Positions 1 to 12,826 of a DNA stretch of 64,000 nucleotides are shown here, piece after piece; within the stretch, counting starts at the first letter, position 1; each line of letters starts with the position of its first letter. Made by a program: the position numbers and the translations under genes. Source of the stretch: Niebla homalea. Lineage: Eukaryota > Ascomycota > Lecanoromycetes > Lecanorales > Ramalinaceae. The DNA lies in contig JAHGAU010000019.1 in assembly GCA_019925105.1 (NCBI GenBank), forward strand, positions 124,001 through 188,000. The letters are read 5' to 3'. A model generated the notes under the pieces. That model was not told where the DNA came from and did not search any database. It saw nothing but the letters and a program-made list of their open reading frames with translations.

Positions 1-2680
1 AAGCTATAATAATAATAAATAAGTATTAAAAATAAAAGATATAATAAAAAATACTTATTAAAATTATAGCTATTAAGTTAATTATAAATTATAATTAATT
101 ATAAAGCGTATATAATTTTTTATGTTAAATTTACAATTAATATTAAAATTAAATAATATATAACGTATTAAAGAAAAAGCGCTTACTTAAATTATATCCC
201 GATATTAAAAATCTTTAAAAAAAAATTAATAATAATCAATTAAAAAGCAAATTAATTTATATATATTTAAATAAAAATTATAATCGCCCGGCCGGTATTT
301 AAAGATATAGTTTAAATAAATATTATTTAATAGACCTTTAATATAACGGTAATTAATAAAGGTAAATCAACGACCGTTATTAATTTATTAACATCGGATA
401 TATACTTAAGTATTTTTACGTATATAAAAGGCGTAAATTTAAATATACACCGTAAGAAACTCCTAAAAGTAAAAAAGTTGAAATAAATTAAAATTATAAA
501 AGGTTAATGGATATAGCTTTAAATAGATTACTTAATTAATATTTAAATAAACTTTAATAATAATAAAGATATATTTATTTAATTTAACGAGATTAACAAT
601 TAAAATACGCCTTTTAAAGTATAAAGAAATAATAAGGATAATTTTAATTAATATAATTTAAATTAAAAATTCCGAAAAGATTATAAAAAAAGTTAATATA
701 AATATAAAGTAAATAATTAATATTAAGGTTATAAATTTATATATACTTTTAAAAAAGATAACCGATAGTTAAATATGAAATTAAATTAGATTTAAAATAA
801 ATTAATTAAAGTATAAAAGGAGTTAAAGATCGAATAAATTAAAGAAGTAAAGAAATTTAAAGGAATAAAAGAAAGTAAAAAAAACGGATAAATAAAAAGA
901 ATAAAGTAAACGGTTATACGATACAATTATAGAATAAGTAAATAATTAAACGTTACCGTTAATATTTTATTTATTAACGGAAAGGTTAAAATAAAACTTA
1001 ATAAAAATAATAAGTAATATTATTATATTCAAAAGGAACCTTTTTTAATATACCTTTTAAAAATACCTATATCGGGACGATCGTACGTAAGTTATTAAGA
1101 GAGTATGAAAATATATTTTATTTATAAGTAAATACGGCCCCGAGGGTACTTAATATATTAATTAATTAAGGGAAAAACATATAAATAAATAAAAATAAAT
1201 ATTAAGAATTATAATAAGGAATATATCTTTAATAAATATTATTAAGTATAATAATAAAAAACGTTAAAGGAGTTTATATAAAGGTTAAAGAATTATTTAA
1301 AGATTAATCAATAATTATTTTATTTTTTTCTTCTTTTTTTACCCTCTTAAGAAATAATATATAAGTAATAATAATTATAATAAATTATTATTTCCTTATT
1401 TACTTTTTTAAGATTAATATAATAAATTATTAAAAAAATAATATTAATAAATGAGTATAAATTAAGTAATTACGTATAATATTATTTTAAATACGTTAAT
1501 AAAGAAAGATATTAAAATCTATAAAAAAATTTAAATAAAATTTACTTAAACGATTAAGCTTTTTTAAAACGTACTTAAAGTTACGTAATAAACCTACTTA
1601 AAATATATTTAATAATAATAAGATTAAAAGAATTATTAAAAGTATATAAATAGAGAAATAAAATAAAAAATAATTAATCGTAAGGTCCTATTTTTATAAA
1701 AAGCGGTATTTATAATGTTTTAATAAGCGGAATAAGGTATATTATACCCTTATACGGATTAAGTATATTATACTTAAAGAAAATATAAATATAAATAGCT
1801 TAAGCTTTAAGATAAATAAATATAAAATACCGAAGTTATCATTATTAATAAATTAAAACAATAAAATCGGGGGGTTATCCTTAAGAAAATTAAGTCTTAA
1901 TATATTTATTTATTATTATTAAATAAAATTTAATAATAAAACTATAAAAAAAACAAGTAAATATATATATAAACGGTATTAAAAAATAAGAAATATTTAT
2001 TAATAATACGTAATATTAAAAAGGTAAATTTATTATAAAGGGAATAAAAGTAAATTAATACCGTATTAATACCTTTTTAACTTTTATATTTACGATAATT
2101 TAAATTATTAAAAGGATATTATAAAAAATATATATATAATCGAAATATATATAAATAAATATAATATAATTTAAAGTATAATAATATTAAAAATAATACT
2201 TTATTATAAAAGGAATTAAAAAGGGGGAAAATATAAAAGATATTAAATTTACGGATAAATATATAGAAGAATAAAAACATTAAAAAGGTTAATTAAGGGT
2301 AGAATCGATTTATATATACTTTAAAAAGAAAAAGTATAACGGATTATTATGGTAAGGAACCTATACCTTATTAACTTATATAAGGGCTACGGCTTATCTT
2401 TAATTGCACTCTATTGCCACCTGTTATTTTATTACTTTTGCTCTTTCCTTCCTTTATATCTTTTCTACGTTAAAAAATAAAGGATTTTTAATGAAAATAA
2501 TAAATTAAGGATTTAAAATAATTATTAATCTTAATTAAATTAACGTAAAGACTTAATTATAATATTAAGGTAAATAATTACGGAAGAAAGGTTTTTATTT
2601 AAATCGGCTTAATATTTAGGGTAAATTAAGGTTAAATTAACCGATTACGGTTTCCTTTTTCATTTTAAATTAAAACGATA
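1..2680. repeat. Unassigned AT-rich, RIP-degenerated sequence
   Basis: Nothing here can be assigned to a known element. The stretch is very AT-rich with stops in all frames and no open frame of useful length. A slightly richer patch at about 2,388-2,460 could be a remnant of an LTR or other insertion. It is probably old transposon sequence by analogy with the neighbours, but no motif, terminal repeat or target duplication was found. Confidence 0.5.
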
Positions 2681-2689
2681 AATTTAAAA

Positions 2690-2799
2690 TGAATATAAAT
2701 ATTAAAATAACTATAATTTAACCACCAGCATTATAGAACGTTAAAATCAACTTAAAGGAAGCTAAACTCGTATATAAATAAATCAATCAATCAATCAAG
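2690..2799 (+). mobile_element. LINE 3' end with (TCAA)n tail, divergent copy
   Basis: The last bases before 2,799 are a run of TCAA repeats preceded by a variant of the 3' end shared by the other LINE copies of this window (GAACG..., AAGGAAGCTA..., CGTATATAAAT). It therefore looks like the tail of a related but more divergent element on the plus strand. The body upstream is too decayed to delimit, so the left coordinate is arbitrary. Confidence 0.5.
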
Positions 2800-3830
2800 A
2801 TTATTTTTAATTAAGTTACCAATTTAACTTTATACAAATTATACCGTTAAATTTTAATAATTATTTTAATTTCTTTATTCTTAATTTCTTTAGGTTTTGC
2901 CGGGTATTTTAAAATTTATACCGGGTATTTATCCTTTTTATATCAATATACCTATAATTTTAATAGTTAAAGTATTAATAAATATTTATTATTTTATTTT
3001 ATTGTTAAATTAATCTAAGGGACTTTCTTTTAATAATCCCTTTATTTAAAATATTATTATATATCCTTACTAACGTTATACTTAATGTAATTATAAAGTA
3101 AATTTTATCCGTTTTAAATTATCCGGCTTTTTTATTATTAAAAAGAGCTTATGATTAACGATTTTTAATCCGGAATGAAAAACTATATTCTTTCTTCTTA
3201 TATATTTTAAAGTAAATTTTTTTAATTTTTATAAAATACGTTAAAAAAATTTCATTTATTATAATAATAAACAATTATTATAATATCTTTATTATTTTAA
3301 ACTTATTTTTATTAATTTATATTTTTAAGTTCTTTAAATTTTTTTTACATTTAAGGACGCTTTATTGAAAAGGACATCTTTACTTTATAGTTTATATATA
3401 GCGATAATTTATTCCGTTAATAGCTTTCTTATTACTTTAAATACCTTTATAAACTATAAAGGGTTTATTTATATAATATTATTCCTTTCTTTTCAATTAA
3501 TAAACGGATTATTATTATTCTTACTTTCTTTCATACCGTTGCCTTTTCTTTAATCCGTACTATTTCCTTTTCGGTTATTATCTATTTTCTCTTTATAAGG
3601 TTTACCGCTTGAGCTTTTTTTACTTAAAAAACTTTTATCATTATCTTTTCGCTTTATGAGTTTGCCTTTAAGGTTTTACTTTTACCCTTTTCCTGTATTT
3701 TTATTATTATTTTTAAGCTTTCTTTAAATACTTTAATTTCTTTAATTTTACTTTTATTTTCTTATAAAAGTCCCTTCTTCCTTATAACCTTATTTATAAT
3801 GTCGGCTAAGTTAACCTTAAACCGATAAAA
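2800..3830 (-). mobile_element. Fragment of the LINE family, minus strand
   Basis: The plus-strand text at 3,350-3,800 aligns by eye with 60,030-60,480, inside the full-length minus-strand LINE, including the phrases around TTTACTTTATAGTTTATATA and the AAAAGTCC...ATAATRTCGGC block. The 3,000-3,130 part matches 59,680-59,790. It is thus an internal ORF1/ORF2-junction piece of the LINE lying on the minus strand. The 62-residue open frame on the plus strand at 3,365-3,553 is an antisense artefact. Confidence 0.65.
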
Positions 3831-4750
3831 AAGGATAAGACTATCCCCATTACCCTTTATAGAAATAAAAGCAGAATAAATTAAAAGCCAAATCCTGAAA
3901 CCAATTAAATATATATATCTTATTAATTAAAGGACTTACTTAAAAGAAGAATTATATAAAGAGAATCCAGTTTATACGTTAATATCGTTAAAACGGGTAA
4001 AAATACCGCAATAGCCGTTAATTATTACGGATTAAAAAAAGGATGGAAAAATATTAACCTAAACGTTAAAAAGCCTTTTAATAAGTTATTTTAAAGCATA
4101 AGAAATAATCCACAATATTAAGAAAAAATGTCTCCGTTAATAAGCTTTTATATTATAAGAATATAAAAAAAAGGAATTAACGTAATTATAATTCAACTCC
4201 GGACAAAAAAAATAGCTTAATATATTTCTTATATATTATAAAAAAAACAATAAACGTAAATTATACGGATAAATAATTAAAATAGAACGCCCGATATTTT
4301 TTATCATTATATTTAAATTACTCGGAAAATAATATAACTATAATTAAGGAATTTAATTTATCCGACTTTAAAGAGATTTTATTATTTTAAAAAAACTGGG
4401 TAGCCACTTGGTTTATAATAAGTAAATATTTATCATAATAATTAAACGTAATAACCGAAGTAAAGGAAATTATTAAATTTAAGAAAAGTAAGTTAAAATA
4501 TTATTGCCCGGGAAATAATAAAAGTAAAAGAAATTAAGGAATATATTTTCCGTAAAACCCGGAAAAGAAATATTTTTATATAAGCGGCGGTATTAATAAG
4601 ATATAATAAAAAGGCGGAGAGTTTTAATTTATAATAAGGGTTAAGGGAATAAATGTATTATATAAAAACCGGATAAAGTAAAGAATAGAATAAAAATATT
4701 AACGATTATAATAATATAAATAATTAATTAATAAAAAGACATATGGAATA
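3831..4750. repeat. AT-rich stretch, probably diverged LINE 5' part or another element
   Basis: No confident homology. If the LINE that ends at 11,737 were full length, its start would fall near 4.2 kb, but the conserved ATGGCGACGAAC start is not visible here. The text at about 4,780-4,870 is less mutated than its surroundings. It may be a diverged ORF1 segment or an older element that the LINE entered. Confidence 0.35.
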
Positions 4751-5592
4751 TACTTATTAAGTTACCCGTAAAGGAAAAGTATAGGCTAATTTTCCCTGGA
4801 AACAGGTTTCATAGTACCCGATAAACCTAAGAATGGGAATAGCTATAGAATACAGAAATAGCCTAGTTAAATTCGTAGTATAAATATAGATACAAAAAAA
4901 TAAGAATTTAATTAATATTATAAATCAAGTTCTGGAGAATCAAAGATTTTTGTATGAAGGTAAAAACGGGGTTAAAAGAATTAAGGTAATTAAAAGGAGC
5001 TTAAGACACGGCGGAAAAGATGCCGGTAAAAAACGGGAATAAAATTTAAAAAGTAAACGTATAAAGTAAAAATGCGTTAACAAAAACCCTTTAAATAGAG
5101 GAGATTTAGGTTATAAAGGCCGCAAAAGAGGGATATATATACAATAACCGAAAAAAAGATAATACGGGTTAAAGAGAAAAGGGTAACGTTAAAGAAAGCA
5201 AAAACGGTAATAATCCGTTTATTAACTGAAAAAAAGAGGAATATTATTATAAAAATGAATCCTTTATAGCTTATAAAAACGTTTAAAATAACGGAAAAGT
5301 TATTAAGGGAGTAAATTATTATTATATTTAAATTATAAAGCGAAAATATCCTTTTTAATATACCGTTTTTAAAGGTAAAAAAAGGCTTAAAGAAGTTAAA
5401 AATGTAAATTAATAAATGTAAGTTTAAAAATATTAAAAATGTTAAAATAATCGTTTATTATTACGATAAATAAGATATATTTAACGTATTTTATAAAAGT
5501 AAAAAATGAGTTTACTTTGAAACATATAAAAAAGGAGAATATAATCCTTTATTTTAATTTAAAAATCGTTAATTATAAGCTTTTTTTAATAA

Positions 5593-5767
5593 TGTCACGG
5601 TGTGAGGGCTGCGATGCTGATAACCAAGAGCCCAGTCAGTACGCTAGGCCCAATCAAGCCTAGCGCATGCCCTCCGTGAACTTATATGCATATATACTGT
5701 ACCATAGATTTCTCTTCACAGTTGAAATTCAGTCATATTCACCCTTACCCCTACTGAGTCCCTGACA
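5593..5767. mobile_element. Solo LTR (about 175 bp), not RIP-mutated
   Basis: A GC-balanced island begins TGTCACGG and ends CCCTGACA, giving a 5-bp inverted terminus (TGTCA/TGACA) typical of LTRs. It contains a TATA-like run (TATATGCATATATA) about 100 bases in. It lies within RIP-mutated LINE sequence: the LINE text before it (GCTTTTTTTAATAA) continues after it (AATATAAAAAAA) when compared with 37,350-37,390. The flanking 5-mers AATAA and AATAT match at four of five positions, so the duplication is imperfect. No internal region or second LTR is nearby, hence a solo LTR. Strand unknown. Confidence 0.7.
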
Positions 5768-6456
5768 AATATAAAAAAAATTAAATACCTTGGAATAAAA
5801 AAAGGTATTTTACGGTTATCTTAAGCGTAACGTTAACGAAAATATATAACGATATTCTAAATAAAAGGATTATTAAAAGTAAGTCTTTTAAATGAACCCG
5901 ACCATAAAATAAAAGGGTAAATATTTATTAATATTTTAAATATTAAAGATATAAATACTTTATTACGATAAAGTTCAACGGTATAAAATATACGGTATAT
6001 ATTAAAAAGTATAATACGTTTAAATACGTAAACTTAATAAATAAAAGTCTCGTAGAAATTATATCTAAATATATAACGTACGGGAATAATAAATACCCGG
6101 CGTAAAACCTAAAATACTTAATAAGGATTAAAAAGATTAAACGTAAAAAGATTAGAATCACCGTTAAGGTTTAACGGTGTAATTTATATAAAACTAAGCC
6201 GGCAAATTATTTAAGGATAATCTTCAGGTAGAAATAAAGTTAATTAAATGAAAACGGGTAAAAAGTTATAACGGATAACGTAAAAAAAAAAAAAGGTTAT
6301 TATAACGTTAATCTTTAAGTCTAACCGCTTTAAAATAATAATAATAACTATAAATAACGTTTAACTTTAATAAAAAAACCGGTAATTTAAATAAAAATTA
6401 ATGAAGAAACCTTAACAGAAATCGATATATAATATATTAATACTTTTAAGAATAAT

Positions 6457-6775
6457 ATTAATTGATTCACTAATTAATTAATTTATATTACGGATTTAAT
6501 TAAGTTAATTCCGGCGTTCCTTAATGACTATTTATTAGGCCTTATTAATAACCGTAAAAACCTGACCTCTATAACGTTAAGATCAAAAATAGGTACTTAT
6601 TTAACCTTTACTTTCATCTTAAAGGATTACGAACGTCCGCGGCCCTTTAAAGAATAATAGTATATTCATACGTTTTTTCCAAGAAAACTCATAATACTAC
6701 GACTGAATCCTTATAAGGGTTACCCCTGGACCTACTGCTTTTTCGTCTCCCTACGGGTCCGCCCTATACCAATAT
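6457..6775 (-). mobile_element. 5'-truncated LINE copy (319 bp), minus strand
   Basis: Reading the minus strand, this is the last ~320 bp of the LINE family, ending in the GGAACGCCGGAATTAAC... terminus and an eroded TCAA tail at 6,457. It is flanked by a 14-bp target duplication, CTTTTAAGAATAAT at 6,443-6,456 and CTTTTGAGAATAAT at 6,776-6,789, one G/A difference being a RIP-type change. The target is the body of LINE copy 1. 5' truncation plus a variable-length duplication is the expected product of target-primed reverse transcription. Confidence 0.88.
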
Positions 6776-7529
6776 CTTTTGAGAATAATTTAATATAACG
6801 TACAAAATAAAATTATTAAGGTAATATTACCGATATCTAAATTTAAGGAAGTAAAAGACGTTAATATTATAGTAATATAAAGCTTATTATATAATTAATA
6901 TATATACATTTTAATTAAGCGGATAAAAAGTTTTATTTAACGCTAAAAAAAAACTTTAAACGTACATCCTTATAAATAAAGGGTTAAATTTAAATGTTTA
7001 AAATATAAGTTATTATAACGGAAATTCATCTATGTTTTAAATTATATAAAAAAAGAATATTGAAAATAACTTAAATATTTATAACGTATATAATCTGTTA
7101 TTAATTAATAGAATAAAGCTTTTTATAATACTGTTACTTAAAGGGGTTATATTTATACCCGGGGAATATATAATATTAAAAAACCTTAACCTTTATTATA
7201 ATATTTAAAATGAAAAAGGCTATATAATTATTTATATGAAGTTAAAGGAACTACTAATAATTATTATGATATTTAATTTTTTATTATTAATACCTTAATT
7301 TATTCTAATATAAAAGAAATAAGGATTTAAAATAATAATTACTTTTAAGTTTAATACGGAGAAAGTTTCTTAATATAATAATAATATATAAGCCTTAAAG
7401 AAACCTAGAATATAACTTAAATTATATACCGATATAAATAACTTTATATTAATCGGTCAACGTAATATTATTAATATTAATAAAGAAAACATAAAAAATC
7501 ATTAAGAAAGTAAAAATAAATATAAAAGT

Positions 7530-7692
7530 TGTCAGGGAAAAAGACGAACCATAGGTATTAAGGGTAATGTGGTAACTACCTGGATTATAAATATAAACGG
7601 TATTGCTAATTATATAGGTACGCGCCAAGTATATATAGCCTTAAGCCCCTATATTATGCCTATCTTGGTATCTATACTACTTATACGTAATA
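7530..7692 (+). repeat. 5' LTR of the TRIM-like element
   Basis: 163 bp, starting TGTCAGGGAAAAAGACG and ending TTATACGTAATA. Compared with the right LTR it carries about 15 extra bases near position 25-45 and differs mainly by C/T and A/G changes. Confidence 0.82.
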
Positions 7693-8094
7693 AGTGCCTA
7701 TAAAAAGGAAAAAGCCGACGTTTACGTCGTACTATTTATTATAAAATATCATAGATATTAATTAACCCGGTAATAAGGGTAATTAAGAGCAAGCTTTAAG
7801 TATATAGATAACGGTATTTAAATATATAGTTAATAACGAGTAAGGTAAGGTAAACGGTAATATTAACGAGAACTGAACGGGACCGTAACCCGGGAAATAC
7901 TCGTGGATTTTAAGCGATTAAATTTAAGTTAAATCGTTTAAAAACGAGATCTCCGTGATTTTACTGGGTAAATATACGTCCTTAATACTTTTACTTATAT
8001 CCATGCTTTTACTTATTGTTTAATTAACTAAGCCGTAAATATCAAATACTATAGATTAAGTAATAATTTAAGAATTACCGTTACGATAAGGTAT

Positions 8095-8240
8095 GCTTTC
8101 TATGTAGCCTTTATACCGACCGTAAGGCCTATAATATATATAATAAGGTCTTTATGTTAACCCTTTAGCATAAGGTCTTTATGCCGACCGTAAGGTATAT
8201 AATGGTAAGCTCTTCATGCCGACTATAAGGCATATAAATA
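8095..8240. repeat. Tandem repeat inside the TRIM-like element
   Basis: Three to four imperfect units share the words TAAGGTCTTTATG, CCGACCGTAAGG and a following TATATAAT. Spacing is roughly 35-50 bp. It is non-coding and lies in the interior where a coding element would carry gag. Confidence 0.6.
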
Positions 8241-8608
8241 TTAAAATATTCTTCTTTATTTATTATGCTTAACTTACGTCCTTATCGACCTTTATAAATA
8301 TAAAGTCTTTATTACTTATTATAAGTACTGCGGTCCGGAGGTTGGGTTAATAACTAATTACCGTATCCATAAATCTTTGAAAGTAAGGAGTTACTGCAGA
8401 AAAGCGTATTATCTATTAATTTATTATTTTAAGTATAAATATTACGCATAGTATATAATCCGTTAATTAAAGTGTGCTTTAAAGTCGGTAGTTTATTAAG
8501 CTAGGTACTCTATATACCATAGTTTAAGCCGGTTGGTAAGGGTATATCTATAGTCCCTCTTATATATAATAATATAAGTAGAATTGAAACTTAATTATTA
8601 CTATTATT

Positions 8609-8756
8609 TATCAGGGAAAAAGACGAAGTGCAAACGTAAGTGCCTGGATTATAATTATAAACGGTATTGTTAATTATGTGGGTACGCGTTAAGCATATAT
8701 AGCCCTAAGCCCCTGCGCTATACCTATCTTGGTATCTATACTGCTTGTACGTAATA
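8609..8756 (+). repeat. 3' LTR of the TRIM-like element
   Basis: 148 bp, starting TATCAGGG (G-to-A relative to the left LTR) and ending TTGTACGTAATA, followed directly by the AAAGT duplication. Confidence 0.82.
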
Positions 8757-11737
8757 AAAGTAAAAGAGATAATAACGTAATTAATAAAGTTTTTCCGGTT
8801 AAAGAATAAAAATTAAATTAACCTCTTTATAAAAAAAATTTTAAAAACGTAAAATAAAATAATTAACGTAATAATCTTAATAATAAAACCGTCTTAAAAA
8901 GTTACGACTTATTGAAGAGAAAAGTATATAATAATAATTATAAAAACAAAAATATTAATTAAATAAATTAATAAATATAAAAATTAAAAACCGCTTATAT
9001 AATTAAAGGAAGGTAAAGAAGAAGAAAAAAAGATTACTTAAAAAATTAAAGGAATATACTTCCGGTTAATAATTTATAACTTAATTATTTACTTATTTAG
9101 AGTTTAAAAGTTAAAAAAAAAATAAGAAATAAAGTAAAACACTTAAACTTATGTTTAAATTCCTATTATTTAAGAAACTTAATAATATAATAATTAATAT
9201 ATTTAATAATAAAATTAAAACCCTTTAAAAGACTTCCTTCCTTCATTTATTAAACGTAAATTTAACGGCTATTAAAAAAGATATATATTTTAATCCGATA
9301 ATTATTAATAAAAAATAATTTTAGAAATATTAAGTAAAGCGATTAATAAGTTAAAGAAGAATAAAGCCTTTAAATTAAACGGAATTTTAAAAAAATTATA
9401 TTAATAATAATATTATTATTTAAAAACGTTTTTTTACTTTTTTAAGTTTATTTTAAGGTTAATTATTATTTCCGTAAATTTAAGGAAATTAAAACGATTA
9501 TCGTTAAAAAATCATTTTAATTAAATTTCTTAAAAGTAAAAGCTTGAAAATTAATCATAAATAAATAAATATAAAAAAGTTAATAAAAATAACTTTCAAA
9601 AATCCAATTAACGGCGTATATACGGTATAAAGTTATAGGAAGAATTATATAATAAGGTTTTTTCCTTAAACGTTACCGGAGTTTTTAATAAAATAGATTA
9701 TTAAAAATTACTTTATAACTCATAGAATAACCCATATTATTTTTCCTTATAAATTAAATAGAAAACCTCTTAAGTAATAAAATAATATTAGTTAACTTTA
9801 ATTAAAAACAAGCTTAATAAAATTAACTATAATCGGAATACTTGAAAAGTTATTTATTTTTCCGGTTTTAATTTACTTCTCTAATAGTCTGTTAATTAAA
9901 GAATTAATAAAGTTAAAATAAAAAGTTTAAATAAAAAGCTGAATTAATAATATTTATTTTTTAATTTATAATATATTAACTTATATAAAGTTAAAATAAA
10001 CTTATAAGATTTATTCATAATAAGTATAAATATATAATACTTAATTTACGTTATATAAATATAAACTTATATATATAATTAAGAACCTAAAGTTATATAA
10101 TATAATAAATTTAATAAGTTTAAATAAACTTAGAATAAAATTAAAATTAATATTAAAGTTCTTAACCTTTAAGTCGACGGAAACTTTAATTAAAAGGATT
10201 ATTTAAAAAATATTTAAAAGAAGATAATCTTATAAGAAAAAGGCCTTACTTACCTTATAATATTACCGTAAAAAGCCATTTTATAAAAGGCCAGAACGAT
10301 TTATTAAATAATAATAAACCCGATTATAGTATATACGGTAGTTATTTAATATGCGCTTAAAGGCACCTTTAAATAAAAGAATAGCTTATTTAATAATTAC
10401 AAAAGGTTTAAAAATAATATCTTAAAGTATTTAATAACGCTTATAAAGTAACCTTTATTTTAATATTAAAGTTTAAAGACTTTATATTACCGATTAACTT
10501 ATTTTTCAATTAAATAATTACTTAAGTAAAACTTAAGAAAGGTACGTATTTAATTATATTAAGATTAAAAAAAAGTATATCCGCTTAAACTTTAAGAAGT
10601 TTTAAATTAAAAAAAAATTAAAAAAGAAATATCCATCTTTTTTATTAAAGTAAAGCTAAAATAAACTAAAAAGGAAATTGATTTAACCTATGTTTAAGAG
10701 ATTAATATAATTATATATAAACCGTTATCCGGTATAAAAGAAGCGGTGGTTAAAAGGGTTATAAAAGTAAAAATAATAATAATCGTTCAATAAATTAAAA
10801 CCTAATAAATCGAACGTTAACGTAAGTATAAGGGATCGATCCCTTAAGGGTAACGGTACTTAACCTTAAATAGCGAAAAGATTATTAATAGGTATTTCCG
10901 TTATTATAAAATTATAAAAAAGGGTAATAATATATTAATAAATCAATTCGGGACGGGAAAGAATAACTGAATTTACTTCTTTTTTATTATATACGTTAAT
11001 AACCGAGTAAATATCGGCTACAAATATAAATAAAGGAAATAACATCCCATATATATATTCATTTTTTATTTATAAAGAACAAAATTAAATTAATTAAGAA
11101 AGTAAGAATGAACAATTATCGATAAATATCAACTATAAAAAGGGGTATTAAAGCGGCCGTTAAATTTATAATAATTATATGTTCATTATTATAGTCTAAT
11201 CTGGTTAATACAATTAAAAAAATTATTAAAAGGCCCCGTTATCGATCCCGGAGTAAGAAAACTTAATAAAAAGGCTATATTTAATAAGGGTTAAGGGTTA
11301 TTATTAATACTAAAACGATATAGGAAAGATTAATATAAATAGCAATAATATTTATTATAAAGGATATTACGTAAGGATAAAATATACGTACCGGTAAAAG
11401 TATTTAAAGGTATTATGTAAAATATAATATAAAACGGACCCGTAAAGAAACGAAGTAATAATAAGTTTAAAGGTAATTTTTAAGGGGACTTAATTATAAT
11501 ATTATAGAATTCTTTAGAAAAAATATATAAATAAATTATTACTCGTTAAATAACCGTAAACGCTCTTTATCCTTTAAAATAAAAATAAAGGCTAGGTAGG
11601 TACCGGTTTTTAATCTTAATATCATAGATATTAAGCTTTTACGGTTATTAATAAGGCTGAATTGCCAATTATTAAGGAACGCCGGAATTAACTTAATTAA
11701 ATCCGTAGTACAGATTAACCAATCAATCAATCATTAT

Positions 11738-12450
11738 TTTTAAAAATTCACTGTAAAAGACTTTATCATTAGAAAGTAATATATAGTAGTATAAAAAATA
11801 TATTCTTGAATAAGATATAATTCTTTTTTGGAAAAATAAAATATATTAATTAATATTAAAGTCAATCTTCATATAATGTAATATCTTTATTAATAAAACG
11901 AAATACATTTTTTAAAATTATTATAAAAGAATCAATTAATTCTAAAAAATGATAAGTAATATTCTTTTAATTTATATTATTTCAAACTAGTTATATAAAC
12001 TATACTTTTAATAAAAATATTAACTATTATTATTCAGTTTTATTTAAAATTTATATAATTAATTATAAAAATGTTATTGTTTAATTATAATTATAATATA
12101 ATTAAAAAAAGTTTTGATGAATATATTGAAATTTTTTTTATTTCTAAGATTTTTTTATTTTTTAATATTTGAGATCTTGGATTATATAAAAATGTTATTT
12201 GTTTCTAAATATATAGTATAATATAATATAATTCTTAAAGGATTTAATATGTTACTCAATAATAATGGAATGAATATATAATACATTATATTTATAGATA
12301 GAATTAAATATGTTTTTTAAAAACTAACATAAAAAAAGTTTATTGTTTTCAAAAAATAATATAAAATATTGAAATAAATTATATTCATTAATAAAATATG
12401 AAAAATTCCTTCGTAAAAGAAAAGTTATTTTTAAAATAAAATATATATTA
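11738..12450. other. AT-rich stretch, nothing identified
   Basis: About 700 bp of very AT-rich sequence between the LINE tail and the foldback element. Unlike the mutated retroelements it contains few CG dinucleotides and no recognisable repeat copy. No gene is visible. Confidence 0.5.
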
Positions 12451-12599
12451 CTCCCCCAACCGGTACGGTACGGGACGGGATTTAATTATGGTCTTCCTAT
12501 ACCGGCCGGTACGGTATAGAGGTCTATCCGTTCCCGTACCGTACCTATCCCGGCGGTATGGGACCGGGAAATGCCAAGATACCGGTGGCGGATTAGATA

Positions 12600-12660
12600 A
12601 GGGGCTGAAAGGGTGAAAAGGGGCTAAAAGGGTGAAAAGGGGCTAAAAGGGTGAAAAGGG
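12600..12660. repeat. 20-bp tandem repeat in left arm
   Basis: Three units of GGGGCTAAAAGGGTGAAAAG. The mirror image is present in the right arm at about 15,136-15,196. Confidence 0.8.
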
Positions 12661-12826
12661 GTGCAGGTAAGGGTGCAGGTGGTGGTGCAGGTGAGGGTGG
12701 TAATAAGGTGTAGGTAAGGGTGGTGAGGGTGATGAGGGTGGTGAGGGTGATGAGGGTGGTGAGGGTAGTGAGGGTGATGAGGGTGGTGAGGGTGGTAAGG
12801 GTATTGAGGGCTAAAAGGGGTAAAGT
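12661..12826. repeat. G-rich 9-bp minisatellite, left arm
   Basis: Repeats of GGTGRTGAG, running as GAGGGTGGTGAGGGTGATGAGG and variants. Runs of GGG are spaced by six bases, so the strand fits the usual G-quadruplex pattern (four G3 runs, loops of 1-7). The 76-residue His/Pro-rich minus-strand open frame here is a by-product of the 9-bp period, not a gene. Confidence 0.85.

Larger units (their letters stand above)
7530..8756 (+). mobile_element. Small non-coding LTR element (TRIM-like), 1,227 bp
   Basis: Two direct repeats, 7,530-7,692 and 8,609-8,756, start TGTCAGGG (TATCAGGG in the second) and end CGTAATA, a RIP-derived form of an expected GTGACA end. The whole is flanked by a perfect 5-bp duplication AAAGT at 7,525-7,529 and 8,757-8,761. 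The 916-bp interior has no open frame and no gag or pol motif, but has a tandem repeat. This is the architecture of a terminal-repeat retrotransposon in miniature, which would depend on an autonomous partner. It sits inside LINE copy 1, so it is younger than it. Confidence 0.85.
4870..11737 (+). mobile_element. Long LINE (non-LTR retrotransposon) copy 1, RIP-degenerated and interrupted
   Basis: Segments at 4,900-5,580, 5,780-6,456, 6,790-7,529 and 8,762-11,737 match in order the other long LINE copies (26,414-32,201 and 36,132-41,934). The copy ends with the family 3' terminus (GCCGGAATTAAC..., then TCAA repeats). It is broken by a solo LTR (5,593), a truncated minus-strand LINE (6,457) and a small LTR element (7,530). 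All coding capacity is lost to TAA/TAG codons. The 5' end is not resolved: 4,870 is where similarity becomes clear, and subtraction of the insertions from the 5.8-kb family length would put the start near 4.2 kb. Confidence 0.75.

Noticed and set aside
3365..3553. Hydrophobic 62-residue frame as a small membrane protein
   Set aside because: It is antisense to LINE sequence. AT-rich DNA gives Phe/Leu/Ile-rich false proteins. The same holds for 5,943-6,161 (minus, crossing LINE copy 1) and for 60,191-60,690 (plus).
12660..12826. Regularly spaced repeats as a possible CRISPR array
   Set aside because: The period is 9 bp without spacers, and the genome is eukaryotic in character.
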